Positions 47,974 to 57,391 of a stretch of 64,000 nt of DNA are shown here, in pieces. The stretch is from Mesorhizobium sp. SARCC-RB16n (GTDB lineage Bacteria; Pseudomonadota; Alphaproteobacteria; Rhizobiales; Rhizobiaceae), in the NCBI RefSeq assembly GCF_008520305.1, contig NZ_ML703283.1, forward strand, positions 1 through 64,000, written 5' to 3'. Numbering within the stretch: position 1 is the stretch's first letter; each line of letters begins with the position of its first letter. Position numbers and translations under genes: made by a program. The notes under the pieces are model-generated. The model had not been told where the DNA came from, did not search any database, and worked only from the letters and a program-made list of their open reading frames with translations.

Positions 47974-48561
47974 TCACACGACGCCGAAGGCGAGGCCGAC
48001 GCCGATCGCCGCGCAGGCGGCACCCGCGATGCGGGCCACACCACGGAATCTCGTGCCAAGGCCAAGCCCGGCGGCGATGCCGATGGCGTGGAGCAGCACG
48101 GTGGCGACGGCAAAGCCGGCCATATAGTCGAGCCCGCCGGCATCTTCCGGCACTTCCGTACCATGGGCATGGCCGTGGAACAGCGCGAACAGGCCGATGA
48201 TGGCGACACCGGCCGAAACGGGGAGATCGACCGCCAGCGCGACCAGCAGGCCGAGCGCCACGACCGAAGCCAGTATGCCCGGCTCGACGAAGGGCAGCGG
48301 CATGTGCAGCATGCCGAGCGCGCCACCGGCCAACACGACGCCGACAAACGCAGCCGGCCAGATCCAGATCGCCTTGCCGCCCTTGACTGCCGCCCAAAGG
48401 CCGACAGCCAGCATCACCGTCACGTGGTCGAGGCCCGACAGCGGATGCGCGAAGCCGGCCATGAAAGACGATGTCGTGCCGATACCGACATGGGCGTAGG
48501 CAGGCATGGCGGCCGCCAAGAGCAGGATCGCCGAGAGGCACAGGCGTTTGACAGGGATCAT
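47974..48561 (-). CDS. HupE/UreJ-family membrane protein
   Basis: 195 residues. A signal-like N-terminus ends at MPAYAHVG, and the GFAHPLSGLDHVTVMLAVGLWAA motif with its histidines, then FALFHGHAHGTE, is the HupE/UreJ signature for nickel (or cobalt) transport. Six or seven helices. It lies among the structural urease genes and probably supplies nickel. Confidence 0.92.
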   Translation of the reverse strand: MIPVKRLCLSAILLLAAAMPAYAHVGIGTTSSFMAGFAHPLSGLDHVTVMLAVGLWAAVKGGKAIWIWPAAFVGVVLAGGALGMLHMPLPFVEPGILASVVALGLLVALAVDLPVSAGVAIIGLFALFHGHAHGTEVPEDAGGLDYMAGFAVATVLLHAIGIAAGLGLGTRFRGVARIAGAACAAIGVGLAFGVV

Positions 48562-48586
48562 TTTACTTGCCTTTCGTTTTGCGATG

Positions 48587-48841
48587 TCAGGCGGCCCTGC
48601 GGGGGCCGCAACCCTCGGCCTTGAGCACGCGTTTGGTCGATGCGGGATATTTCTTCAGCATCGCGGCGGGGCGAATCGGCCGGGCTGTAAAATTGCCGCC
48701 GCAGTTCGGGCAGACGCCGCCAAGCACGTTTTCGACGCAGCCGGCGCAAAAGGTGCACTCGAAGGTGCAGATCAGCGCATCCTTCGCTTCCGGCGGCAGG
48801 TCCTTGTCGCAGCATTCGCAGTTCGGGCGCAGCTCAAGCAT
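48587..48841 (-). CDS. DUF1272 cysteine-rich protein
   Basis: 84 residues. Ten cysteines, nine of them clustered in a double zinc-ribbon-like pattern: CECCDK, CTFECTFCAGC and CPNCGG. The family is DUF1272. It lies 10 bp after ureA. Role in urease function is unknown; metal handling is plausible. Confidence 0.87.
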   Translation of the reverse strand: MLELRPNCECCDKDLPPEAKDALICTFECTFCAGCVENVLGGVCPNCGGNFTARPIRPAAMLKKYPASTKRVLKAEGCGPRRAA

Positions 48842-48851
48842 GTCGGTCTCC

Positions 48852-49154
48852 TCACCTGATGGGTTCGTGCACGGTCACCAGCTTGGTGCCATCGGGAAAC
48901 GTTGCTTCCACCTGCACGTCATGGATCATCTCGGCGATGCCTTCCATCACCTGCGCGCGGCTGACGACATGGGCGCCGGCCTCCATCAGCTCGGCGACCG
49001 GGCGGCCGTCGCGGGCGCCCTCGACGACGAAATCGGTGATCAGCGCGATCGCTTCCGGATGGTTGAGCTTGACGCCGCGCTCCAGCCGTTTGCGCGCCAC
49101 GACCGCCGCCATGGCGATGAGCAGCTTGTCCTTTTCCCTCGGCGTCAGGTTCAT
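48852..49154 (-). CDS. ureA: Urease gamma subunit
   Basis: 100 residues, the exact family length, from ATG 49154. [20 protein letters not shown] opening and the [12 protein letters not shown] motif are diagnostic. Lies 28 bp after ureD; the further in-frame extension upstream is only antisense-type reading of ureD. Confidence 0.97.
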   Translation of the reverse strand: MNLTPREKDKLLIAMAAVVARKRLERGVKLNHPEAIALITDFVVEGARDGRPVAELMEAGAHVVSRAQVMEGIAEMIHDVQVEATFPDGTKLVTVHEPIR

Positions 49155-49182
49155 GCGTCTTCCTGAAATGATGCGGACACAG

Positions 49183-50025
49183 TCACAGTGACCATAATTT
49201 GGGCAGCCCGGCCTTTCCGTTGAGCAATCCGACGAGCGGGACCAGCCGCTGGCGCAGCTGGTAGCCGTCATCAGCATAGAGCCTCGCAAGAAGCTTGCCA
49301 GATGTCTTCACGGTCCAGACGCTGGCGCCACCCCGGTCGCCAACGATCTCCCGGACCGGGTCGAGCAGGGCTTCTGCCCGCAGCGACACGAGCAGCAGCG
49401 TGGCCACGGCAATCGCGCCACCTGATATCGCCGTACGGGCCAGGATGTCGGCGATATCGGGTCCGATGCGGAAATCCTCGGCATGAATGAGCGTTCCTTC
49501 CCTGCGGATACGCCAGCGGTCGCGAAAAGTGCCCTGTGCGGCACTTTCGCCCATGGCCAAGCGGCCGAAGACGGCCGCTTCCAGCACCAGCGCCTCGGCT
49601 CCCGCCGCGAGCTCGACATCGAGCGTGCGGGCAAAGGCGGCGCGGTCGAAGACGATGGTCTCCTGCGGCAGCCAGGCGATGCTGCCGTTCTCGCCGACGG
49701 TCAGATTGACCCGCACTTCGGCATGGTCCGATGCGGCGCGATAGACTTTTTCGCAGGCCTGGGTCGTTATCGCCGCGCTGGCTTCCGCGCCGACGTCGAC
49801 ATCCCAACTCAGGCGGTCGCCGCCGGTCAGCCCGCCGGCGGTGTTGATCAGGACGGCCTCCAGCGGACCGGCCGAAACGGCCGGCAGTCTTATCTTGGCG
49901 GAGCCGTCCTGATAGAGGCGCCGCAGCCGCGTGCGGTCGTCGATGCTGGCGCACCCAAGCTGCGCCTTGCCCGCCGCGCGCTGGGCCAACTGGCCTGAAA
50001 ACTTCGTATTTTCGATCGTATCCAC
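49183..50025 (-). CDS. ureD: Urease accessory protein UreD
   Basis: 280 residues from a GTG at 50025. The [12 protein letters not shown] segment and the [11 protein letters not shown] motif are UreD signatures. It scaffolds the UreFG activation complex on the apoenzyme. First gene of the urease cluster; its promoter must lie in the 201-bp gap to the divergent acyl carrier protein gene. I found no sigma-54 -24/-12 element there. Confidence 0.96.
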   Translation of the reverse strand: MDTIENTKFSGQLAQRAAGKAQLGCASIDDRTRLRRLYQDGSAKIRLPAVSAGPLEAVLINTAGGLTGGDRLSWDVDVGAEASAAITTQACEKVYRAASDHAEVRVNLTVGENGSIAWLPQETIVFDRAAFARTLDVELAAGAEALVLEAAVFGRLAMGESAAQGTFRDRWRIRREGTLIHAEDFRIGPDIADILARTAISGGAIAVATLLLVSLRAEALLDPVREIVGDRGGASVWTVKTSGKLLARLYADDGYQLRQRLVPLVGLLNGKAGLPKLWSL

Positions 50026-50226
50026 ACCGTCAGGTTAAGCACTGTGGCGCTTTTGTCGACATATAGCTTGTTGCTTGATGGCGTTTCCGTTTCTATAGAG
50101 GGAACCACCTTGGTACGGTCAGGCGACGCTTGGCGGGGGTATAAGGCGAAGATCGCGGCCTGATATCGAGGACAAGATGGCGCTGTTCAGTTGGCGTCGG
50201 GAAACGACACGTGGGGAAGAAACCGA

Positions 50227-50481
50227 ATGGCTGACCAGCTGGCAACGGACATCATCGAGAAGATCAAGGCCCATGCCGAGCCGGGTGGCGAGGAAATCAC
50301 CACCACTACCGAATTGACGGCGCTCGGCATCCATTCGCTGGAGCTGACCGAGATCATCTTCGACCTCGAGGAGCAATATGGCATCGAGATCGAGATGAAC
50401 ACGGTCGATGCCTGGAGCAATCTGAAGAATGTCGGCGACATGGTCGAGGCTGTTCGCGCTCTGATCGCGAAAAAAGCCTGA
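50227..50481 (+). CDS. Acyl carrier protein, NodF-like, with HSL in place of DSL
   Basis: 84 residues from ATG 50227 (GGAAGAAAC upstream). The attachment serine is S37 in [12 protein letters not shown], where nearly all carrier proteins have Asp before the Ser. The [14 protein letters not shown] segment and size resemble NodF more than AcpP. Divergent from ureD and 4 bp upstream of a ketosynthase gene, with which it must work. Confidence 0.88.
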   Translation: MADQLATDIIEKIKAHAEPGGEEITTTTELTALGIHSLELTEIIFDLEEQYGIEIEMNTVDAWSNLKNVGDMVEAVRALIAKKA

Positions 50482-50485
50482 CCGA

Positions 50486-51694
50486 ATGCTGAAGCGCGTC
50501 GTCATTACCGGCATCGGCGGGCTGTGCGGATTGGGCACCGATGCGCAGGCAATCTGGGCCGAGATGCGGGCCGGCCGGTCGGGGATCGGCCCCATCGACA
50601 ATCCCTTCCTGCACGACCTGAAGGTCAAGACCGGCTGCGAGATCAAGGCGCTGCCGGATCACGGCATCGAGCGCAAGCAACTGGTGTCGATGGACCGCTT
50701 CAGCCTGCTGGCGGTGCTCGCGGCGAAAGAAGCCATGCGGCAGTCCGGATTGGCTCCGCATGCGGACAATACCTATCGGATGGGAACCATTGTCGGCGTC
50801 GGCGTCTGCGGATTCGAGACGATCGAGGAGAATTATCGCGCCATCCTGATCGAGGGCAAGAACCGTGCCGGCATCTTCACCGTGCCCAGGGTCATGCCCG
50901 GCGCCGCCGCCGGGCAGGTCAGCATGCATCTGGGTCTGCGCGGACCGGTATTCGGCGTCACTTCGGCCTGTTCGTCGGCCAATCATGCCATCGCATCGGC
51001 GGTTGACCAGATCAGGCTCGGCCGCGCCGACGTCATGGTGGCCGGTGGCACCGATGCGCCGCTGGTGTGGGGAGTGCTGAAGGGCTGGGAGGCGCTGCGC
51101 GTGCTGTCACCCGACACGTGCAGGCCGTTCTCGGCCGACCGCCAGGGCCTGGTGCTGGGCGAAGGCGCCGGCATGGCGGTTCTGGAAAGCTACGACCACG
51201 CGATGGCGCGCGGCGCCACCATTTTGGCTGAAATCGCCGGCGCCGGCCTTTCGGCCGACGCCTCCGATATCGTCGCGCCGACCGTCGAGGGGCCGGAAGC
51301 CGCGATGCGCTTCTGCCTGGTCGATGCCGGGCTCAATCCCGAGGATGTCGACTATCTCAACGCGCACGGCACCGGCACCAAGGCCAACGACCAGATCGAG
51401 ACCCTCGCGATCAAGCGTGTCTTTGGTGACCATGCGCGCGCGCTGTCCGTCTCCTCAACCAAGTCGATGCACGCTCATTGCCTTGGCGCCTCGGGCGGGC
51501 TGGAGATGATCGCCTGCGTCATGGCGATCCGCGAAGGCGTCGTGCCGCCAACGGCGAACTACCGCGAGGCCGATCCCGACTGCGATCTCGACGTAACGCC
51601 GAATGTCGCGCGCGAGCGCAAGGTGCGCGTCGCCATCAGCAATGGCTTTGCCTTCGGCGGCACCAATGCCGTGCTGGCCTTCAAGGCCATCTAA
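50486..51694 (+). CDS. Beta-ketoacyl-ACP synthase, FabF/NodE family
   Basis: 402 residues. The catalytic triad is C162 ([11 protein letters not shown]), H294 ([11 protein letters not shown]) and H331 ([13 protein letters not shown]). It elongates acyl chains on the adjacent carrier protein by decarboxylative condensation. The pairing of NodF-like and NodE-like proteins without any other nodulation, capsule or lipid A gene nearby suggests a dedicated fatty acyl chain for an unknown lipid. Confidence 0.9.
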   Translation: MLKRVVITGIGGLCGLGTDAQAIWAEMRAGRSGIGPIDNPFLHDLKVKTGCEIKALPDHGIERKQLVSMDRFSLLAVLAAKEAMRQSGLAPHADNTYRMGTIVGVGVCGFETIEENYRAILIEGKNRAGIFTVPRVMPGAAAGQVSMHLGLRGPVFGVTSACSSANHAIASAVDQIRLGRADVMVAGGTDAPLVWGVLKGWEALRVLSPDTCRPFSADRQGLVLGEGAGMAVLESYDHAMARGATILAEIAGAGLSADASDIVAPTVEGPEAAMRFCLVDAGLNPEDVDYLNAHGTGTKANDQIETLAIKRVFGDHARALSVSSTKSMHAHCLGASGGLEMIACVMAIREGVVPPTANYREADPDCDLDVTPNVARERKVRVAISNGFAFGGTNAVLAFKAI

Positions 51695-51697
51695 TTC

Positions 51698-51770
51698 GGG
51701 CGGTCACCACCTGCCCCGGGCGGTTACTACCTGCCCCGGGCGGTCGCCACCTGCCCGGGCGGTCCCCACC
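51698..51770. repeat. Short tandem repeat (20-bp unit, about 3.7 copies)
   Basis: Copies at 51698-51717, 51718-51737, 51738-51756 (one base short) and 51757-51770 (partial). Unit GGGCGGTCACCACCTGCCCC with a few substitutions. It begins 4 bp after the ketosynthase stop. Each junction forms CCCGGG, so the array may fold. The 221-bp gap to the GST gene holds nothing else recognised. Confidence 0.85.
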
Positions 51771-51915
51771 GTTAGCGCGGTCCGAATCGGTTGACTGTCC
51801 GTGCAGGATGAAAGCGTCGCCGCCATATTGATCCCGCCCGACCGCAGCCCTAATTCTTGGCCGACCCGCCAACACCGCGCCGCTCGGTGCGAATCCCCCC
51901 GCTCAGGAGTTCTCG

Positions 51916-52620
51916 ATGGCCGACCTGTCCGCCTTTCCGATCGCAACCCGTTGGCCGGCCAAGCATCCAGACCAGATCCAGCTCTATTCGGCAACGACGC
52001 CGAACGGCGTGAAGATATCGATCGCGCTGGAGGAAACCGGCCTGCCTTATGAGCCGCATCTGATCAACATCGGCAAGAACGAGAGCTGGACGCCGGAATT
52101 CCTGTCGCTCAATCCCAATGGCAAGATCCCGGCGATCATCGATCCCGACGGTCCGGACGGCGCGCCGATCGGCCTGTTCGAATCCGGCGCCATCCTGCTC
52201 TACCTCGCGGAGAAAACCGGCCTGCTGATGCCCGTCGACGCAGCGCGGCGCTATGAGACGATCCAGTGGGTCTTCTTCCAGATGGCCTCTGTCGGGCCGA
52301 TGTTCGGCCAGGTCGGTTTCTTCCACAAATTCGCCGGCCGCGAGATCGCCGATAAACGGCCGCTGGAGCGCTACCGGGACGAATCGCGCCGTCTGCTCGG
52401 CGTTCTCGACGTCAGGCTGAAGGGCCGCAAATGGATCATGGACAATGACTACACCATCGCCGACATCTCGCTGCTCGGCTGGGTGCGCAACCTGATCGGC
52501 TTCTACGAGGCGCGCGAACTGGTCGGCTTCGATGATTTCACCAATCTGGCCGCTTGGCTGGAGCGCGGCCTGGCGCGGCCAGCGGTGCAGAAGGGCCTGA
52601 CCATTCCGGCGCGGAGCTGA
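51916..52620 (+). CDS. Nu-class glutathione S-transferase-like protein (YfcG/YghU type)
   Basis: 234 residues. The IQLYSATTPNGVKISIALEETGLPYE opening, the cis-proline NPNGKIPAIID and ESGAILLYLAEKTG match YfcG/YghU-type enzymes, which act as glutathione disulfide reductases and peroxidases rather than classical transferases. The ATG has no strong ribosome site but a purine-rich AGGAG lies 7 bp upstream. Monocistronic. Confidence 0.92.
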   Translation: MADLSAFPIATRWPAKHPDQIQLYSATTPNGVKISIALEETGLPYEPHLINIGKNESWTPEFLSLNPNGKIPAIIDPDGPDGAPIGLFESGAILLYLAEKTGLLMPVDAARRYETIQWVFFQMASVGPMFGQVGFFHKFAGREIADKRPLERYRDESRRLLGVLDVRLKGRKWIMDNDYTIADISLLGWVRNLIGFYEARELVGFDDFTNLAAWLERGLARPAVQKGLTIPARS

Positions 52621-52647
52621 AACCCGCCAGCCGGGGAAGACGCTGCC

Positions 52648-52995
52648 CTACTTTGCTTTCGCCTTGGATCCGCCCCTGCCGACCACGGAGGCGGCGAGGG
52701 ACGCGACACCCCGCGCCGTGGCCACGACCGCTCCGGCGGCAATGTTGGCTGCAGTGCGAACCTTCGAACCGCCGCCAGCGGCAGGCTTCCGCGCCTGGGC
52801 GGTCTTCGCTGCCGTTTTCGGCGCGGTCATTTTCGGCGCGCTGCCTGGCACGACTTTCTTAGGCGGTGCCTTGCCGAAGGCCGGCTTGGCATCCTTCGAG
52901 CGCTGGGCGACCGCCGGGCCGGCCCCGGCAGTCGATTGCGGCGCTTTCGGTTGGACCGACTTGGCCCTGGCGGGCTTTTTTGCCTTGGTTGCCAT
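52648..52995 (-). CDS. Lys/Ala/Pro-rich histone H1-like basic protein
   Basis: 115 residues. The first 80 are low-complexity with Lys, Ala and Pro (TKAKKPARAKSVQPKAPQS and similar), like bacterial histone H1-type or PhaF-type DNA-binding tails. The C-terminal 35 are Ala/Val-rich with GAVVATARGVASLAASVVGRG, possibly amphipathic, and end in KAKAK. Probably binds DNA or another polyanion. Confidence 0.7.
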   Translation of the reverse strand: MATKAKKPARAKSVQPKAPQSTAGAGPAVAQRSKDAKPAFGKAPPKKVVPGSAPKMTAPKTAAKTAQARKPAAGGGSKVRTAANIAAGAVVATARGVASLAASVVGRGGSKAKAK

Positions 52996-53088
52996 CGGAC
53001 GGAATCCCTCTTCTGGCGTGATTGCCTTATTGGGATAACGCCTTTGAAAGTCTTAAGGTTCCCGTCGAAAAATACTGAAAATTAAGCA

Positions 53089-53114
53089 GGTTAATCGAGA
53101 TTAACCCGGGTTAA
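53089..53114 (-). terminator. Nested palindromes at the end of the P-loop kinase gene
   Basis: GGTTAATC-GA-GATTAACC (53089-53106) is a perfect 8-2-8 dyad; overlapping it, TTAACCCGGGTTAA (53101-53114) is a perfect 14-bp palindrome that includes the kinase stop codon (53111-53113). On the minus strand it is followed by a T-rich stretch (TTAATTTTC, then ATTTTT), so it may terminate transcription before the basic-protein gene. Confidence 0.5.
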
Positions 53115-53722
53115 CCAATGACCAGGTCGGCAGCCCGGCGCCGGGCCAGCACGCGTTCGATGTTGGGCATGTCGTTGGAGGCGATCCAGGCGCGCGCATC
53201 CGCCTCGGAACGGCCATGCTCGTTCCAGCGTTCCATCAGGCGGCGCTCGAGCTCGTTGCGCGGCACATCGACGAAGATCGAGAAATCGAACAGCGGCGCC
53301 AGCCGCGACCACGGCTCCTCGTCGAGCAGCAGGTAATTGCCTTCGACCAGGATGAACTTGATCTCGGCGCCGACGATCGCCGCGGCGGCGCGCGACAATT
53401 CCATGCCGCGGTCGAAGACCGGAATGGCGACATCGTGCTCGCCGGCACGGATGCGCTTCAAAAGCGCCTCGAAGCCGCCGAAGTCGAATGTGTCGGGCGC
53501 GCCCTTTCGCGCCCGCAGGCCGCGCGCGTCGAGCACGATGTCGTCATAGTGGAAGCCGTCCATGGGCACGACTTCCACAGCGCCTTCCGGCAAAAGGTCA
53601 TGCAGGCTTGCCGATAGCGTCGATTTGCCGGCGCCCGGCGGCCCGGCGATGGCGACGATAAAGCGCTTCGCCTTGCCGGCGCGCTTGAAGATGGTGGCGG
53701 CGAGGTGGGCGATTTCGGACAT
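53111..53722 (-). CDS. P-loop nucleoside/pantothenate kinase-like protein (FrcK/YggC type)
   Basis: 203 residues. Walker A is GPPGAGKST (28-36); VVPMDGFHYDD follows, typical of the uridine/pantothenate kinase superfamily, and LVEGNYLLLDEEPW is the Walker B-region motif. Rhizobial homologues are linked with sugar metabolism (FrcK) but substrate is not settled. Here next to an aldose epimerase-like gene on the same strand, 138 bp away. Confidence 0.86.
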   Translation of the reverse strand: MSEIAHLAATIFKRAGKAKRFIVAIAGPPGAGKSTLSASLHDLLPEGAVEVVPMDGFHYDDIVLDARGLRARKGAPDTFDFGGFEALLKRIRAGEHDVAIPVFDRGMELSRAAAAIVGAEIKFILVEGNYLLLDEEPWSRLAPLFDFSIFVDVPRNELERRLMERWNEHGRSEADARAWIASNDMPNIERVLARRRAADLVIG

Positions 53723-53860
53723 TTTGGCTCCTTCCGCACGATTTCAGACGCATCTTGTCGGCGGTCGCTGGAAATTTCAAACCGCGATTTGCACGATTTA
53801 GAGCGAACGGTCGTGAAGTCAGCGCTGGCGAATGCGATTAATCCTTTGCGGCTTTGCCCT

Positions 53861-54952
53861 TCAGCGTGCCGTGGGCTGGCCGATGCGCAGGAAATCGCTG
53901 TCGAACGGGACCTCCGATGCCGCGGCGCCAGTCAACCGCAGGCGGCCATCCGCCGTGGTGACCTCCCGCGGGGGCTCGCCACCCGACAGCGGCAACGCAC
54001 CGATGACATGGCGGAACGAGACGCCGCGGCCCTCGCCGAGCGCAAATGCCGTCGCCACGCCTTCGCGCTTCAGCCAGTTGTCGCCGACCGAGGCGGCGTG
54101 GCCAATCGCCGTGCGCCCATCCTCGATGCCGAGCACGCCGAGATGGCGGCCGCTCCACGGCGCGTAGTCGCGCCCGCCATTGCTGAACCACAGCATGGTG
54201 ACCGGCAGTTCGGCCGGGTTCTTCAGCACCAGCACCAGATCGTCCTCGGCCTGGCGCGCCAGTGCTGTCCAGCCGGGTCCACCGTGGTCGGCCTCGACCA
54301 GAGTGAGGAAATCCTCGCGCCGGTGCTCCATGCGGTAGTCGGTGAGATCCAGCGTGCCGCCGCCGACAGCGGGAAAATGCGCGAGGTCGGACGACCGCGC
54401 CGGATACGCCAGCATGAAGCGGCCGCGCGTGGGGTCCGGCTCCAGCGGATCGGCCGGCGTGGCGGCAAACCGCTTCGGTGAGAAAGCCAGCCTGCCGCCG
54501 CCTTTCATCGCCGTCATCGGGTGATGGGCGACCGAGATCGCGCCGGACCCACCGGAAATCAGATGTTCCTGGTAGAGGAAAGGATGGTCGTCGCGCAGCG
54601 TGAAAATCTTGTCGACGCTGGCGCCCATCACCTTGTGCCGCAGCCGGAAGACGGCGCGCCATCCGCCATCCGTCGCGCCGCTGTCGACCACATCCCAGGC
54701 GCTGTTGGCCGGCCAGCCATGCAGCGGTGCCTCCTCGACATCGCTGCGCGAAAACGGCGCGCAGAGAAAGTCGCCCGAGAGCCGGACGGTGCCCTGCGGC
54801 AGGTCTGGAGGCAGCGTCTCGCCCGCGTCTACCCAGGGTGCACGGTGCAGTGGCCGCAACTGGCGCCCGTTACTTTCAATGACCATGTCGGCGATGTGGC
54901 CGACCGTGAGATCGAGCGAAACCGAAATGCCCTTGGCGTTGATCGTGACCAT
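53861..54952 (-). CDS. Aldose 1-epimerase-like protein
   Basis: 363 residues from ATG 54952. Galactose-mutarotase-like beta-sandwich pattern; HGWPANSAWDV and LYQEHLISGGSGAISVAHHPM carry histidines in the positions expected for the catalytic site. Longer than the usual 300-350. It could interconvert sugar anomers, but many of these proteins lack a demonstrated substrate. Confidence 0.75.
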   Translation of the reverse strand: MVTINAKGISVSLDLTVGHIADMVIESNGRQLRPLHRAPWVDAGETLPPDLPQGTVRLSGDFLCAPFSRSDVEEAPLHGWPANSAWDVVDSGATDGGWRAVFRLRHKVMGASVDKIFTLRDDHPFLYQEHLISGGSGAISVAHHPMTAMKGGGRLAFSPKRFAATPADPLEPDPTRGRFMLAYPARSSDLAHFPAVGGGTLDLTDYRMEHRREDFLTLVEADHGGPGWTALARQAEDDLVLVLKNPAELPVTMLWFSNGGRDYAPWSGRHLGVLGIEDGRTAIGHAASVGDNWLKREGVATAFALGEGRGVSFRHVIGALPLSGGEPPREVTTADGRLRLTGAAASEVPFDSDFLRIGQPTAR

Positions 54953-55212
54953 ATCCACCCTGCGATTCTGGAGCCGCCCACCAAAACCCGCTTGGCGCGC
55001 ATTGCGCAAGCGCGGCGACAGGCATTTCGCATCAAGTCAGCGTCAGCGCCGCCCCTCACCCAGCCTCTTCGCCACGCCAAAGGCGGGGGAAACCAGATCG
55101 TGCTGCACTCGACATTCCCAGGCCTAACCGGCATTAACCAAATGGACGCATCCGCCGCGTTACGTTAGCTTCGCCTTATCTCAGCAACAGCATCGCTAGA
55201 ACAGTCCAGCCC

Positions 55213-56106
55213 TTGTCCTTCCCGCGTCTCTTTCCGCTTCTCCAGAAAATCCTGGCTGCCCTGGCCCTGGCGGCCATGGCTGCCGGCTGCTCGACCATGA
55301 CCCCGCCCGACAGCGTGCTGGCCGTGCCGGCGCCGCCGCAGAAATACGCGGCCATCGTCGTCGATGGACGGAGCGGCAAGCAGCTGTTCGAAGTCAATTC
55401 GACGGCGCAGCGCTATCCGGCCTCGCTGACCAAGATGATGACGCTCTATCTGCTGTTCGAGGCGATGGAGACCGGCCGCGTCACCAAGGAGACGCGGATC
55501 CCGGTTTCCGACCACGCAGCCTCGCAGCCGCCGACCAAGATGCGCTTCCGGCGCGGCGAGAGCATCGACGCCGATTCCGCCATCCGCGCCATCGTCGTCA
55601 AATCGGCCAACGATGTCGCGGTGGCGGTGGGCGAATATCTCGGCGGTTCGGAGGACCAGTTCGCCGCCATGATGACATCCAAGGCGCGCTCGCTCGGCAT
55701 GAGCAGCACCACCTTCCGCAACGCATCCGGCCTGCCCGACGACGGCCAGGTGACGACCGCGCACGACATGGCGGTGCTCGGCATGTCGTTGCAGCGGCGC
55801 TTCCCGCAGCACTTCCATTACTTCTCCGAAAGCGACTTCATGTTCCGCGGCAGGCTGGTGCGCGGCCACAACGACATGCTCGGCCGCGTGCGCGGCGTCA
55901 ACGGCATCAAGACCGGTTACATCAGGGCCTCCGGCTTCAACATCGTCACCTCCTACGACGCCGACGGCCGCCAGCTGATCGTGGTGGTGATGGGCGCCGA
56001 CAGCGCCCGCCAGCGCAACGACCATGTCGAAGCGCTGATCCAGCGCAGCCTTTCGCCCACCATGGCCGACACCAAGACAAGGCTGATGTTCGCCGAACAG
56101 CAGTAG
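55213..56106 (+). CDS. D-alanyl-D-alanine carboxypeptidase-like lipoprotein
   Basis: 297 residues from a TTG at 55213, the only start that includes the signal peptide. The lipobox is LAAMAAGC, with C26 for acylation. Penicillin-binding motifs: SLTK (S71, K74), the SAN triad and KTGY. It trims pentapeptide side chains in peptidoglycan, family S11. No C-terminal membrane anchor is present, consistent with N-terminal lipid anchoring. Confidence 0.88.
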   Translation: MSFPRLFPLLQKILAALALAAMAAGCSTMTPPDSVLAVPAPPQKYAAIVVDGRSGKQLFEVNSTAQRYPASLTKMMTLYLLFEAMETGRVTKETRIPVSDHAASQPPTKMRFRRGESIDADSAIRAIVVKSANDVAVAVGEYLGGSEDQFAAMMTSKARSLGMSSTTFRNASGLPDDGQVTTAHDMAVLGMSLQRRFPQHFHYFSESDFMFRGRLVRGHNDMLGRVRGVNGIKTGYIRASGFNIVTSYDADGRQLIVVVMGADSARQRNDHVEALIQRSLSPTMADTKTRLMFAEQQ

Positions 56107-56295
56107 GGCAGCGAGGAGCGGAGCCTTCCTTGGTTGGGGAGGCTTCGGCCAACTCCGAAAACCCCGCAGCCGGCTATTGTCTTGCGACTGTCACGCAATC
56201 GTGCGGAAGACGTGGCATAGGCTGCGGAATCCGACAGTGGATATGCCCCGCCGCCATGGCGTAGTCTAGACACAGCACGACAGCAGGAGCCCATC

Positions 56296-57219
56296 ATGAG
56301 CACCGTTCCCAAGGCATCCGAGCAGAAGTCGGCCGACAATGAGAACGACAGCGGCGGCGAGTATTTCGAGGCGACGACCACTGAAGCGGACCTGCATGAG
56401 GTCTCCGACGAGCATTTCGACACGCCCGAAGTGCCGGATTCCGAACCCGCCGGCCCCGGCGCGTCGCGGCTGAAGCCGAAGAAAAAGCCGTCGGCGATCT
56501 CAGGCCGCAAATTCCGCAAGCGTGACCTTGTGCGCATCGACACGCTGCGCCCGAGCCTCGCCGACCGCATCCATGCAGACCACCCGGATCTGCCCAAGGG
56601 CGCCCGCATCAGCCGCGAGGAGCTCGGCCGCTACCGCATGCGCTACATGGAGGAGCTGCTGCAGCAGGAGCACGGCGAGTTTTCCGAGCTCGACCGCCAG
56701 GTGGTGGAATCGATCGCCCGGCAGGACACGATTTCCGAAAACAGCGAAGAAGAATTCGAGGAGCACCGGACGTTCGCCGACCGCGTCTCCGACGGCATGG
56801 CCGCCTTTGGCGGCAGCTGGTGGTTCCTGATCTCGTTCGGCAGCGTGCTTCTGGTGTGGATCGGCATCAATCTGTTCGAGGGCACGACCGGCGCCTTCGA
56901 TCCTTATCCCTTCATCCTGCTCAACCTCGTGCTCTCCTGCATCGCCGCCATCCAGGCGCCGATCATCATGATGAGCCAGAAGCGCCAGGAGGTGAAAGAC
57001 CGCCTGCGCTCCTTCAACGACTACCGCGTCAACCTCAAGGCCGAGCTCGAAGTGCGCCACCTGCACGAAAAGCTCGACTACCTGATCTCGCGCCAATGGA
57101 CGCGACTGGCGGAGATGCAGCAGATGCAGCTCGATGCCATGCACGAACTGGCGAGTGCGAAGAAGGTGAAACGGGCGGTACGGGGGCGGCGGCCGGTGAA
57201 GAGCCCGGCGGGGGAGTGA
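56296..57219 (+). CDS. DUF1003 membrane protein
   Basis: 307 residues. An acidic, low-complexity first 60 residues; then a basic segment; DUF1003 core with two helices (WWFLISFGSVLLVWIGINL and PFILLNLVLSCIAAIQAPIIMM), then QKRQEVKDRLRSFNDYRVNLKAELEVRHLHEKLDYL, the family signature. Function unknown; suggested to act in ion or protein interactions. Ends in a basic tail. Convergent with the cytochrome gene. Confidence 0.88.
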   Translation: MSTVPKASEQKSADNENDSGGEYFEATTTEADLHEVSDEHFDTPEVPDSEPAGPGASRLKPKKKPSAISGRKFRKRDLVRIDTLRPSLADRIHADHPDLPKGARISREELGRYRMRYMEELLQQEHGEFSELDRQVVESIARQDTISENSEEEFEEHRTFADRVSDGMAAFGGSWWFLISFGSVLLVWIGINLFEGTTGAFDPYPFILLNLVLSCIAAIQAPIIMMSQKRQEVKDRLRSFNDYRVNLKAELEVRHLHEKLDYLISRQWTRLAEMQQMQLDAMHELASAKKVKRAVRGRRPVKSPAGE

Positions 57220-57391
57220 GGGGTGGTGCCGTCCGAAGGCCGGAGCTGCGATCGCCGCAAGCCAGCCGATCGCCTCGGGTGCGGCAACTTTCGCATGTCT
57301 CTGGCATGAATTCGCTACAGCCTCGGCAAGCATCACCCGCCTCCGAGTCCAGCAAAGGCTCAGGCATTCGAGTTCCGCCGGCCCCGCCCCT

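Noticed and set aside
50026-50226. Possible sigma-54/NtrC promoter for the urease cluster
   Set aside because: Expected from nitrogen control of urease, but the nearest GG/GC pair (TGGCGC...) lacks the correct spacing and TTGC half.
50227-51694. Part of a symbiosis island (true nodFE)
   Set aside because: No nodABC, nodD, nod box, nif/fix gene, transposase or composition change is nearby. The pair looks chromosomal.
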